From NCBI GenBank assembly GCA_903970445.1, contig CAJCIP010000075.1:1-61995 (forward strand): a stretch of DNA of 61,995 nt, given 5' to 3'. Below the pieces are notes generated by a model. The model was not told the DNA's origin, ran no database searches, and saw nothing but the letters and a program-made list of their open reading frames with translations. The stretch is from Verrucomicrobia bacterium Tous-C9LFEB. GTDB taxonomy: Bacteria; Acidobacteriota; Terriglobia; Terriglobales; Acidobacteriaceae. Position numbers and translations under genes: made by a program. Below, piece after piece: positions 45,337-53,327 of this stretch. Within the stretch, counting starts at the first letter, position 1. Each line of letters opens with the position of its first letter.

Positions 45337-47799
45337 CTACTCACTACTTGGATTCGGCTTCAACGTCATGTTGAAGCTGATCGCTTCGCAAGTACACCGC
45401 AGACTCTGCGGGATCGTTTTGGGAAGAACATATATCCATCCATTGCAAACCTTGCAGCGAAAACACTCCATCAGTTCTTTGAAAGCTGCAACTACGGGCC
45501 TGAAGTCATTCACTCCGAAGTTGGCCCATGCGTTGTAATGGACTGCTTTGTTCACGCTCCATTGCTCAACTCGCATTGCGGCATTGCACGATGCGAGGAA
45601 TCTCTTCTTCTCCCGTGCTTCGGCTTCTTTATCTGACTTTCCCCACGACTTTGCCGATTCTGCCGCTTTGCCCCACAACTCCTTGTTCCGGCTGAGTACA
45701 CTCGTCATCATTTCTTCCAACTCATACGTCGCGTCGGCTTTATATTGCGGCCTCGCGCCTAATTGGTCGGCAAGGATGCTCATTGCGTATTCAAGGTGGT
45801 GACGTAGTGCAGCGGCAGCCCCATCGACCTTGCCAGTCTTGAGCAGCAGTTCGATTTCATCCCAAATGTCTTCATTGGATTGCACGAGGGGGCCGGTATC
45901 AATCGTCCAGCTGTAGAAAGCAACCGATGTCTTTCCGGTCACCAGACCAGCCGACTTCATCTGTTCTGCCCAAAGCCGGTCATGTGTTGTGATGATGAAC
46001 TGCGTGTCAGGGAATTGCGTCTTCAAAAGCTTGCAGAACTCATATCGATGCGCCGAATCAACAGACATGACCACATCGTCGAGAAGCGAGAGCGTGAATC
46101 TCTTGTCCAACAGGCGCTTCATCAGGGCAAGATACAGGCACACACCCATGCCATCTTGATGACCTTCACTGTGATAAGCAGCCGGAGGGAAAAGACCACG
46201 ACCGTAGAAATTCACATCGAATTCCAAGCTCCCGGCAGTCGGCTTCAGCTTAGCAGCGAACTTCATCTCGTCCGCGCCGTTCAATGCACGATAGTAGGCG
46301 CTGAAATCTTCTTGAACCTCATCGTAGAGGGTATTCAGTTCCTTCTCCTGAACAGCGCAGTAGCAGTCGTATGCTGCCTTTGCCGCAGCCTTGGCGACGC
46401 TCGCGGCCTTATTATTCCGGCGTGCGTTCCGGTAATCTTCGAGCCGGACTTGCGCTGTACTCAAAAAGGTCTGTGCATCTATGGTGGCTGTTTGGTCGGG
46501 ACGTGCCTCTATCATCGCTTTCAGAGCCACCACCTGCTCATTGAAATTTGCCGGAATTTGTAACCAGCCTTCCTTGAAGCGAGCGTGCGCCTTCGTAAGC
46601 TTCTCGACGCTGGTCATCGATGTCTTGAAGGTATCGAGATCGGCTCTCCAAGTCACGATCGCCTGCTGTACCTCGTTCGCTCCTAGAAACTGTGCCGCTC
46701 GCAATACAGCACCGAACAACCCTGTAAATTCCGTGATCTTGCCGCTGATCAGCCCTGCGTTTCGCAGCAACGCTTGCTGTAGTTTTTTTGCTTCCTCCGA
46801 CTTGTCCAGCTTGGTCTTTAAATGTCGCTTCAGGTGATCAATGTCAGGCCATTCGTGATCACATAGCGGACACTCCGCGCTATCAACAAGGCTGAGTCCC
46901 TTCTCGACAAAGCTTCGTGCCTGCAGCGCAGCGAGCAAGGACGGGTCGCTATCGAGTTTGTAGAGATCCGCAGCGATAGACGCCGCTTCACTCTCGCCGA
47001 GGGTGGACGCCGTGGCCAAAGCGTCGGAAAGTGCACGAAGATCACGGACTGCCGATTCCTTATTCAATTCCGGGGTCGTCGCACTTTTGATCAGTCCTTC
47101 GTCAAGCTCTGTGTCAGCGGCCCATTCTTCTAAGAACGCAAGACCGAGAATCTTTCTGCGCTTGTTTACTGATTCCAGCACGAGTTCGCGCTTGAGCGCT
47201 GCTACTTGCAAGTACAGCTGGAACGCGTTTGCTAGCGCCTTTTCCCGCCCTTCTGCTTCTGTCTTGGCGGCGACCAGGCGATTATGAGCGGTGTTCAGAG
47301 CCTTTCTCGCATCACCGATTTCTTCCAGCTTGAGGAGTGTTTGAATTTCTTCTGACCGCTTTGTCGGCTCAACGAGAATGAATCGTAGGATTTCACGCCG
47401 AGATAGGGTGATCTCAGGATGTTCTGCGATCTCGTCCAGCGCAGCGCGAATGGCCGGTGTATCGGGGGCGACCTTCGGCTTCCTCGGTGACGAAACGTAT
47501 CGTGTGACAGTGACGGACTTGTTGAGTTGCGCGATGAAGATCTTGAGCCTGACGAAGGCAGCATCCGGGAACCTCACTTTGTCGACGTGAGGCCCGTGCA
47601 GTCCGACAGAGAGGCCCTTTGTACCACGCCCTGCCAGACGGCCCATCTGCCCTGTCAATCCAAACTCAATCGAATCGATCACGCCGCTTTTGCCCGAGCC
47701 GTTCGGACCTGAGATGGCGAATGTCTTCTTCTGGAAATCCAGCTCTAACTTCCTTATGCCGCGGACTTCTTCAACATAGACGCTCTCCAACCTGATCAT
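45337..47799 (-). CDS. SMC/Rad50-like AAA (ABC) ATPase, candidate defence protein
   Basis: An 820-aa ATPase of the Rad50/RecF/SMC class. Walker A is GPNGSGKSG (31-39). Residues ~160-500 are helical/coiled-coil, broken by CPLCDHEWPDIDHLKRHL (310-327): a CxxC zinc hook that also reads like a C2H2 finger (C310, C313, H322, H326). The ABC signature is unusual (SEGHQDG, 544-550), Walker B is FTLSLLDDVVMSVD (D574, D575), and the H-loop is ITTHD (H606). Past the ATPase head, residues 640-780 form a helical domain, then a zinc ribbon (C782, C785, C802, C804). Its ATG overlaps the stop of a 58-aa gene. The region is visibly AT-richer than aroB and terC. Conflict-system role is inference. Confidence 0.85.
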   Translation of the reverse strand: MIRLESVYVEEVRGIRKLELDFQKKTFAISGPNGSGKSGVIDSIEFGLTGQMGRLAGRGTKGLSVGLHGPHVDKVRFPDAAFVRLKIFIAQLNKSVTVTRYVSSPRKPKVAPDTPAIRAALDEIAEHPEITLSRREILRFILVEPTKRSEEIQTLLKLEEIGDARKALNTAHNRLVAAKTEAEGREKALANAFQLYLQVAALKRELVLESVNKRRKILGLAFLEEWAADTELDEGLIKSATTPELNKESAVRDLRALSDALATASTLGESEAASIAADLYKLDSDPSLLAALQARSFVEKGLSLVDSAECPLCDHEWPDIDHLKRHLKTKLDKSEEAKKLQQALLRNAGLISGKITEFTGLFGAVLRAAQFLGANEVQQAIVTWRADLDTFKTSMTSVEKLTKAHARFKEGWLQIPANFNEQVVALKAMIEARPDQTATIDAQTFLSTAQVRLEDYRNARRNNKAASVAKAAAKAAYDCYCAVQEKELNTLYDEVQEDFSAYYRALNGADEMKFAAKLKPTAGSLEFDVNFYGRGLFPPAAYHSEGHQDGMGVCLYLALMKRLLDKRFTLSLLDDVVMSVDSAHRYEFCKLLKTQFPDTQFIITTHDRLWAEQMKSAGLVTGKTSVAFYSWTIDTGPLVQSNEDIWDEIELLLKTGKVDGAAAALRHHLEYAMSILADQLGARPQYKADATYELEEMMTSVLSRNKELWGKAAESAKSWGKSDKEAEAREKKRFLASCNAAMRVEQWSVNKAVHYNAWANFGVNDFRPVVAAFKELMECFRCKVCNGWIYVLPKTIPQSLRCTCEAISFNMTLKPNPSSE

Positions 47800-47972
47800 T
47801 TGACTTCGTCCTCTAACGCGCTGGTGAAGACCTTGACGAGATCATCGGGTCTTAGCTTATTGCTGTCGGCAAAAAGCAGCTTCAACGCCCCTAGTTTCTG
47901 GCTATCAACGTTTGGCGAGTTCTGGAGCTCTGCGAGGAATTTCTCGGCGATCTGCTGATAGAGGGTTGTCAT
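47796..47972 (-). CDS. 58-aa partner protein of the ATPase
   Basis: An ATG at 47972 opens a 58-codon frame whose TGA overlaps the ATPase ATG by four bases (ATGA), a strong sign that it is a real, coupled gene. The product begins MTTLYQQIAEKFLAELQNS, is helical and charged, and ends FTSALEDEVK; it has no Cys and no membrane segment. I believe similar short proteins precede such ATPases in other genomes, but cannot verify this here. No clear ribosome site is seen upstream, so the message may be leaderless or weakly initiated. It could be a small regulatory or bridging component of the system. Confidence 0.75.
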   Translation of the reverse strand: MTTLYQQIAEKFLAELQNSPNVDSQKLGALKLLFADSNKLRPDDLVKVFTSALEDEVK

Positions 47973-48021
47973 AGGCCGGCGAGAGGAACAGGCAGTGATG
48001 TCTCTGGTTCTCGCCTACCAT

Positions 48022-48052
48022 TTTAGAGCCGCCGCATGATGGAGGTTCTAAA
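48022..48052. repeat. Inverted repeat between terC and the cassette
   Basis: TTTAGAGCC (48022-48030) pairs with GGTTCTAAA (48044-48052), nine pairs with one G-T and a 13-base loop, overlapping the terC stop codon. No T-run follows on the minus strand. It lies 50-80 bases upstream of the 58-aa gene, where an operator or a transcript end for terC would be expected. Confidence 0.5.
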
Positions 48053-48959
48053 GACTCGCTCTCCCAAGTGCTGGCTTTAGCAGCGAAAGCGTGATGGTCG
48101 CACCTAGTAGCACCGCGATGACGCCGAGTGATGTCAGTGGGCCGACTTCGATCCAGCGCGCGGCGAGCATTTTGAGGGCGGCGAAGCAGAGGACGGCGGC
48201 GAGGCCGTAGTGCAGGAAGCGGAGCTTCGCGAGCATGACGGCGAGCAAAACGTAGAGCGAGCGCAGACCCATGACCGCCATGATGTTCGAGGTGTAGGCG
48301 AGGAAGGGTTCGCGCGTGATGCTGAGGACGGCGGGGATGGAGTCGAGGGCGAAGACGACGTCGGTGATTTCGACGGCGACAAGCGAGAGGAAGAGAATCG
48401 TCGCCATCCAGCGTCCGCTTTCGTGCACGAAGAAGCGGTCCTGGCGGTCGCTGATGGGCGAGAGCCTGGTGAGCCAGCGGATCCAGCCGGGGGCTTCGGT
48501 GCTTTCGGACTCCGCGGAGGGCATGACGAGGCGGACCGCGGCGACCAGCAGGATGATGCCGAAGACGTAGTCGATCCAGGCGAAGGCTTCAAGGAGCTTT
48601 ACGCCGGCGGCGATGAAGGCGCCGCGCATGACAATGGCTCCGGCGACTCCCCAGAAGAGGACCTTGGGCTGGCGGACGTCGGGGATGCGGAATAGACGGA
48701 AGAGCAGAAGGAAGACGAAGAGGTTATCGATGGAGAGCGCTTCTTCGATGGCGTAGCCCGCGAGGTATTGGACTGAGCCTTCAGTGTGGAAGCGCGGCAG
48801 GAGAATCGCAGCCAAGGCGAGCGCGGCGGCGACCCAAAGGATGGTTGCGTAGATGGCTTTGCGGCGTGGCTCGGGGAAGAGCTTGTGGAGGCCGAACTCG
48901 GCGGCGAGGAGCACGACGATGGCGATGTGGAACCAGAGCCAGTAGGGGAGCGGGGTCAA
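48048..48959 (-). CDS. TerC family membrane protein
   Basis: A 303-aa inner-membrane protein with about nine helices and the duplicated TerC motif: EEALSIDNLFVFLLLF in the first half and DVVFALDSIPAVLSITR in the second, each with the conserved acidic residue in the membrane. TerC/Alx proteins are linked to manganese export and tellurite resistance. No ter operon partners are nearby. Bases at third codon positions are strongly G/C, in contrast to the cassette immediately downstream. Confidence 0.93.
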   Translation of the reverse strand: MTPLPYWLWFHIAIVVLLAAEFGLHKLFPEPRRKAIYATILWVAAALALAAILLPRFHTEGSVQYLAGYAIEEALSIDNLFVFLLLFRLFRIPDVRQPKVLFWGVAGAIVMRGAFIAAGVKLLEAFAWIDYVFGIILLVAAVRLVMPSAESESTEAPGWIRWLTRLSPISDRQDRFFVHESGRWMATILFLSLVAVEITDVVFALDSIPAVLSITREPFLAYTSNIMAVMGLRSLYVLLAVMLAKLRFLHYGLAAVLCFAALKMLAARWIEVGPLTSLGVIAVLLGATITLSLLKPALGRASL

Positions 48960-49323
48960 CGGGCCTGGGCTCCGGTGCCGCTGCTTCTCGGCGCCACGGG
49001 GGGCTTAGCCGGAGGGGCATCCTGCGAAAAATGCGGGGGTCTCTCCGCTGCGGTGCTTCGCACCTTCGGTCGAGATGACAGGGTAACGGGGCGGGACATT
49101 TCGTTTGAGCTGGCATCCTGCGAAAATTGCGGGGGTCTCTCCGCTGCGGTGCTTCGCACCTCCGGTCGAGATGACTGGGTGTTGGGGTGGGAGGTTTCGT
49201 CTGAGCCGGCATCCTGCGAAAAATGCGGGGGTGTCTCCGCTGCGGCGCTTCGCACCTCCGGTCGAGATGACAATTGCTCAGGGAGCGTCGCAAGAGATGA
49301 CGAAAGCCGAAATAAGTTCGCCA
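48960..49323. other. 364-bp intergenic region terC-tatC
   Basis: No gene is supported here. Most of the stretch is a three-copy tandem of a dispersed repeat (49017-49272). Open frames across it on both strands arise because the repeat unit is a multiple of three and are not believed to be genes. Confidence 0.75.
49017..49272 (+). repeat. Three-copy 96-bp tandem of the dispersed repeat
   Basis: Units begin with GCATCCTGCGAAAA at 49017, 49113 and 49209 (exact 96-bp period); the third stops after GAGATGAC. Each contains GCGGGGGT(C/G)TCTCCGCT, the hairpin GGTGCTTCGCACC (GGCGC in copy three) and CGGTCGAGATGAC, then a variable spacer of ~33 bp. The repeated cores differ at only a few bases. Single copies of the core occur at 43942 and 56521. 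Confidence 0.92.
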
Positions 49324-50109
49324 TCAGGCGGCCTGCATTTTGGCCTTGCGTCTGGCGGGATGTACGAAGAAGGCAATCGCGACCCCGACGAAGTAGAGCA
49401 CGAGCATGGGAGAGGCGAACAGGCACATACCGACCGGGCTTGGATCGGGGCAGAGGATTGCGGCGAGCAGGAAGATGGCGAGTACGGCGTAGCGGAAATG
49501 CTTGAGGAAGAACTTGCCGTCAACGATGCCAAAGAGCGCAAGGAAGAACATGAGCACTGGGAGCTCGAAGGTGATGCCGAGGCCGAGGATGACGGCAAGG
49601 AAGAAGCCGGTGTAATCCTCGATGGTGATCATGTGGGTGAAGTTCTTGCCCCAGTCCTGGATGAGGAACTTCATGGCACCTGGGAGCACGTAGCGATAGC
49701 CAAACCATGCACCGGAGAGGAACAGGCCGACGGTAACAGCCATGAACGGCAGGACGAATTTCTTTTCGTGCGCGTACATGCCAGGCGAGATGAAGAGCCA
49801 GACCTGGTAGAGAATCAGCGGGCTGGCGAAGATGGCGCCGAAGACGAAAGTGGTCTTGATGACCAGGTTCACCGCGTCGGTAGGGTGAGTCATCGTCATG
49901 CGCAGGCCGATGTCGACAAGCGGTTTTTGAATGATGGCGATGAGCTGGTTCTTCAGGAGGTAGGCGACGATGCAGCCTAGAAGCAGGTAGCCCACTCCCC
50001 ACATAAGGCGCTTGCGGAGCTCTTCAAGATGCTCCATCAGGCTCATGCCTGGGAGCTCCGCGCGGTCGTGAACGGCGGAGCGTGCGCGGTCGACGAGGTC
50101 AGCTTGCAT
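49324..50109 (-). CDS. tatC: Sec-independent protein translocase TatC
   Basis: Receptor core of the twin-arginine export pathway, 261 aa with six membrane helices. TatC hallmarks: MSLMEHLEELRKRLMWGVGYLL at the start in two parts, FWLFISPGMY-like VWLFISPGMYAHEKKFVLPF, and FGLGITFELPVLMFFLA-like LGLGITFELPVLMFF. The C-terminus continues into a basic tail (ARRKAKMQAA). tatB overlaps its start by 11 bases. The Tat-signal oxidoreductase at 25 kb is a likely client. Confidence 0.97.
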   Translation of the reverse strand: MQADLVDRARSAVHDRAELPGMSLMEHLEELRKRLMWGVGYLLLGCIVAYLLKNQLIAIIQKPLVDIGLRMTMTHPTDAVNLVIKTTFVFGAIFASPLILYQVWLFISPGMYAHEKKFVLPFMAVTVGLFLSGAWFGYRYVLPGAMKFLIQDWGKNFTHMITIEDYTGFFLAVILGLGITFELPVLMFFLALFGIVDGKFFLKHFRYAVLAIFLLAAILCPDPSPVGMCLFASPMLVLYFVGVAIAFFVHPARRKAKMQAA

Positions 50110-50584
50110 GGCTCACCGTTTCCTGCTCTGTTTCGCCCGATGGGTGGGCCTGGCGAAGATCGTCGTTCTGCGCGGGCGGGGCTGCTGGCGCGACGTCTTC
50201 ACTGCGTCCTCGGGCCATGGGAAGGCCTGTGGCTGGCGGCATCATGTGGAGCGCGCCAGACGTCGCTATCGGCAGGGGTGTGGCGGTCGGCTCTTCCTGT
50301 TCTGCTTCAACGGGCGTTGTTATTGACGGAAGATGCGGGTGTTCCGGCTCAGGTATCAGAGCGGCTTGGGGAGCAGCCGCTTCCATCGCGGCAATTTGCT
50401 TCTGGCGATCTTCCTGTTCGGAGACGCGCAGCTCTTCTTCCATCTGCATCTTGAATTCGTTGGAGGCACGGCGGAATTCGCCAAGCCACTTTCCCAGCTC
50501 TCGCGCCAGCACGGGCAGCTTCTTCGGGCCGAACAGCAGAAGCGCCAGAATGAACAGAACTATGCTGTCAGAAAAGCTAGGCAT
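50099..50584 (-). CDS. tatB: Twin-arginine translocase TatA/TatB-type subunit
   Basis: A 161-aa protein with one N-terminal helix and the TatA/B hinge: SFSDSIVLFILALLLFGPKK, followed by an amphipathic helix (LARELGKWLGEFRRASNEF) and a long Pro/Ala/Glu tail. The tail length and the tail-first order before tatC favour TatB over TatA, but the hinge FGPKK is shared. ATG 50584 starts the conserved helix; the longer frame to 50656 adds a basic stretch without support. A separate tatA gene is not in the window. Confidence 0.87.
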   Translation of the reverse strand: MPSFSDSIVLFILALLLFGPKKLPVLARELGKWLGEFRRASNEFKMQMEEELRVSEQEDRQKQIAAMEAAAPQAALIPEPEHPHLPSITTPVEAEQEEPTATPLPIATSGALHMMPPATGLPMARGRSEDVAPAAPPAQNDDLRQAHPSGETEQETVSHAS

Positions 50585-50773
50585 ACAGGCATAGATGATA
50601 CGGCATGGCCGAAGGACTGGATGGCGGCGCCAAAGCGCTCGCATTCCTCGAAACACTTCCGCGTTTGGCGCGTCTAGCAGAGAGCAGCTTCATGTTCCAC
50701 CCCTGGCGCACCGCATCCTGTTGCCGCTGTGCTGCGAAGATGGAGTGAGTCATTTCGGCTGGAGAGTTCACCC

Positions 50774-51940
50774 ATGCTTCAAGTTCGTCGCACCCTGCTT
50801 CAACGCGCATTCGCAATCGCTGGTCTGGCGGCGACCGGGCTGTGGCTCAGCGCCTGCGGGGCGTTCTTCCAATGCGAAGGCAAAGCCGATTGCGGGACTT
50901 CGACTACGGGCACGGGCAGCAGCGGTGACTATGCGTATGTTTCGAACAGCGCGAGCGGACCAACCTATGTGAACGAGTACTCCATTGCCGCGGGCGCCTT
51001 GACGACCATTTCTGGGTCGCCGGTGAATCTCGGCTACACGCCCTCGGGGATGGTGGTCGCGCCAACTAACAATTACATGTACATCGCGCAGGGCAGCGGG
51101 CTGATCTACGAGTACAGCATCGGTACAGGGGGAGCGCTTGCGATTGCAAACAGCGGGAACGCTGTGGGTTCGGCGAGTACAGGGGCTTCTTCTATGGATG
51201 TTTCGCCGGACGGCAATTGGCTGTTCGTGCTGGACGACGTCGGACTGGTCCTGTACCAATTCCCGATTACTCCATCATCCGGCCTGCTTGGTTCCGAGGC
51301 TGCTTTTACGGTCAGCAGCAGTGGCACGGCGACGCCGCAATCCGTGCGGGTTTCGCCGAACGGAAACTATGTTGCGGTGAGCCTAGGAACGGATGGCACC
51401 ATCGTGTTTCCGTATAGTTCGAGCGCCGGAATTGGCTCGCAGAACTTTGTGACGCTGTCTACGGGTTCGACCGCGGCGGGCGACTTTGCCGTCGCGATGG
51501 ACACAAACAATTACCTCTATGTGGCGAGGACTACTGGGCCGGCGGTCTACTTGCTGACAACGCCGTCGGCGAACGTTGTAAGCGCGACGTCGATCCTGCA
51601 GTCAAGTCTCACGAACGGCAATGGACCACACTCCGTCACATTAAGCAGTACGTCAGGCGGCGTGGTGTACCTTGGCAACCTCACCGATAGCACGATCTCT
51701 GCGTACGGGCAGAGCGCCGGCAAGCTGACGAATGTGTCCACGACGGCTTACACCGCGCCGACCAATGTCTCGTCGCTGGCGCGCGATAACAGCGCGAAAT
51801 ACATCATCGCGGCGGGGTACAACAGCAGCTCAGGAATTCAGCTGTATACCATCGGCACGAATGGAGCGTTGACATCGAGTGCGTCAGCGGCATCGGGTAC
51901 GTCGACCGCGGTGCCTGCGCTCGTGGCTGTCACGCATTAG
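50774..51940 (+). CDS. Lipoprotein with beta-propeller-like repeats
   Basis: A 388-aa secreted protein: signal peptide with lipobox LSAC (about residue 28) for lipid attachment, then a Thr/Gly/Ser-rich linker and repeated ~45-residue units such as YAYVSNSASGPTYVNEYSI, MDVSPDGNWLFVLDD and VRVSPNGNYVAVSL. This resembles the seven-bladed lactonase/YncE-type propeller proteins, which are numerous in Acidobacteria. No catalytic residues can be assigned. GGAG lies nine bases before the ATG. Function unknown; extracytoplasmic binding is likely. Confidence 0.82.
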   Translation: MLQVRRTLLQRAFAIAGLAATGLWLSACGAFFQCEGKADCGTSTTGTGSSGDYAYVSNSASGPTYVNEYSIAAGALTTISGSPVNLGYTPSGMVVAPTNNYMYIAQGSGLIYEYSIGTGGALAIANSGNAVGSASTGASSMDVSPDGNWLFVLDDVGLVLYQFPITPSSGLLGSEAAFTVSSSGTATPQSVRVSPNGNYVAVSLGTDGTIVFPYSSSAGIGSQNFVTLSTGSTAAGDFAVAMDTNNYLYVARTTGPAVYLLTTPSANVVSATSILQSSLTNGNGPHSVTLSSTSGGVVYLGNLTDSTISAYGQSAGKLTNVSTTAYTAPTNVSSLARDNSAKYIIAAGYNSSSGIQLYTIGTNGALTSSASAASGTSTAVPALVAVTH

Positions 51941-52073
51941 TGTCAACCAGTAGAATGCGCTATGGCGGGCGTTGCCCTGCACATTGAAGGAAGCTCCGTT
52001 CCATTTACGTCACTCACGCATGCGAGAAACAGTTTCGGAGCAAAGAACAAGAAGCATCCTGACGCCTGCTCGG

Positions 52074-53312
52074 ATGGGAACGCGTGAATCTGCAAGCCCG
52101 CCTTTCCGGACGCAAGCACGAGCGTCGGCCGCTGTCTATCTTTGTGGACTGACGCTGGTGTTGGCAGGATGCTCACACTTTCACGCCAAGCCCGCCGACA
52201 AGTATGTGTACGTCATTTCGAAGCAGAGCTTTCTGCGGGACCGCGTCGCGGCGGTTTCTAACCGCACGGGAACTGTAACGAACGGCGAGAAGCTGGTGGT
52301 GCTCGATCGCGCGCGTCGATTTGTGAAGGTGCGTTCGCCGAAAGGCGAGGTCGGCTGGATTGAGGAAAAGCAGACGGCTGACCAGGCACTGGCTGACAAA
52401 TTCGAGGATCTCCGGCAGCAACATGAGAAGGAAGCGGTTGTAGCTACCGCAACGGCTCGCGATGAGGTGTACCTGCACATCGCACCGGGACGTGAAACAG
52501 ATCGATTTTTTCGCCTTGCGGAAGGCGACAAGCTGAGCTTGATTGAACGCGCCAGCGTGCCGAAGCCGGTAACGCCGGGCGCGGCTCCGCTCGTCGTGAA
52601 GCCTCTCGCAAAACATGGCACTGTCAAGCCTGCCGCCAGTGATGCTGACGCCAAGGATGACAGCAAGGACGAGACGGCTGGTCCGCCTGCGCCTGTGATG
52701 GAAGACTGGTGGCTGGTCCGCGATGCGCAAGGCCAGACCGGGTGGATCTACTCGCGGATGATCGACGTCGAGGCTCCGGACGCGCTGGCACGGTACGCAG
52801 AAGGGCAGAGGATTGTGGGAGCCTACGTCCTGGCGCACATCGATGATCCGGAATCCGGCATTTTGAACAACGGGCAGATGGTGACAAGCATTCCGGAATA
52901 TGTGACGGTGTTATCGCCGTATCAGGCGGGGTTGCCGTATGACTTTGATCAAATTCGCGTCTTCATCTGGAATCCGAAGAAGCACAGGTATGAAACTTCG
53001 TTCCGCCAGCACAACATGGCCGGCTACCTGCCCGTGCAGTTGAGTCAAAAGGCCGACCCTTATGGGAAAGCGCCACAGGCTTTGCAGCCGGCTCCAACGT
53101 TCAGCTTCAAAGTGCTGGCGGCGGATGCTCCAATTCCAACGCCGGACCCGGCGACAGGTTTGTATAAGCCGTCAAAGACGTTGACGAAGACGTATCGCCT
53201 TGAGGCGAACCTCGTGCGGCGGATACTCCCGCCCGGTCAGCCCGCGCCGGAAGAAGCGCACCCCCACCCGGAGTCAGAAAAGAAGAAGGAAGCGCGCAGG
53301 CACCGTCGCTAG
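52074..53312 (+). CDS. Lipoprotein with SH3-like domains
   Basis: A 412-aa lipoprotein. The signal peptide ends with LVLAGC (lipid Cys about residue 33). Two bacterial SH3-like segments follow: about 40-105 (YVISKQSFLRDRVAAVSNRT, VKVRSPKGEVGWIEE) and 130-240 (DEVYLHIAPGRETDRFF, WLVRDAQGQTGWIYSRM). The last part (250-412) is unassigned and ends in a Lys/Arg/His-rich tail. ATG 52074 gives a normal signal peptide; ATG 52020 and the frame opening at 51972 would put a long polar stretch in front. SH3 domains suggest binding to peptidoglycan or envelope proteins. Its 3' end is 15 bases from the convergent aminotransferase. Confidence 0.8.
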   Translation: MGTRESASPPFRTQARASAAVYLCGLTLVLAGCSHFHAKPADKYVYVISKQSFLRDRVAAVSNRTGTVTNGEKLVVLDRARRFVKVRSPKGEVGWIEEKQTADQALADKFEDLRQQHEKEAVVATATARDEVYLHIAPGRETDRFFRLAEGDKLSLIERASVPKPVTPGAAPLVVKPLAKHGTVKPAASDADAKDDSKDETAGPPAPVMEDWWLVRDAQGQTGWIYSRMIDVEAPDALARYAEGQRIVGAYVLAHIDDPESGILNNGQMVTSIPEYVTVLSPYQAGLPYDFDQIRVFIWNPKKHRYETSFRQHNMAGYLPVQLSQKADPYGKAPQALQPAPTFSFKVLAADAPIPTPDPATGLYKPSKTLTKTYRLEANLVRRILPPGQPAPEEAHPHPESEKKKEARRHRR

Positions 53313-53327
53313 CAGCTAGGGATTCGC

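Noticed and set aside
45337..47799. RloC-like anticodon nuclease
   Set aside because: RloC also has a zinc hook and ABC motifs, but I cannot find its nuclease triad; the C-terminal domain here ends in a zinc ribbon instead.
49017..49272. CRISPR array
   Set aside because: Only three units, spacers between cores are related to each other and ~33 bp, the core has no CRISPR repeat features, and no cas genes are nearby.
48781..49426. Minus-strand open frames of 156-170 codons across the terC-tatC gap with repeated SSRPEVRS-like units
   Set aside because: They are translations of the 96-bp tandem repeat, whose length is a multiple of three; no ribosome site and no homology outside the repeat.
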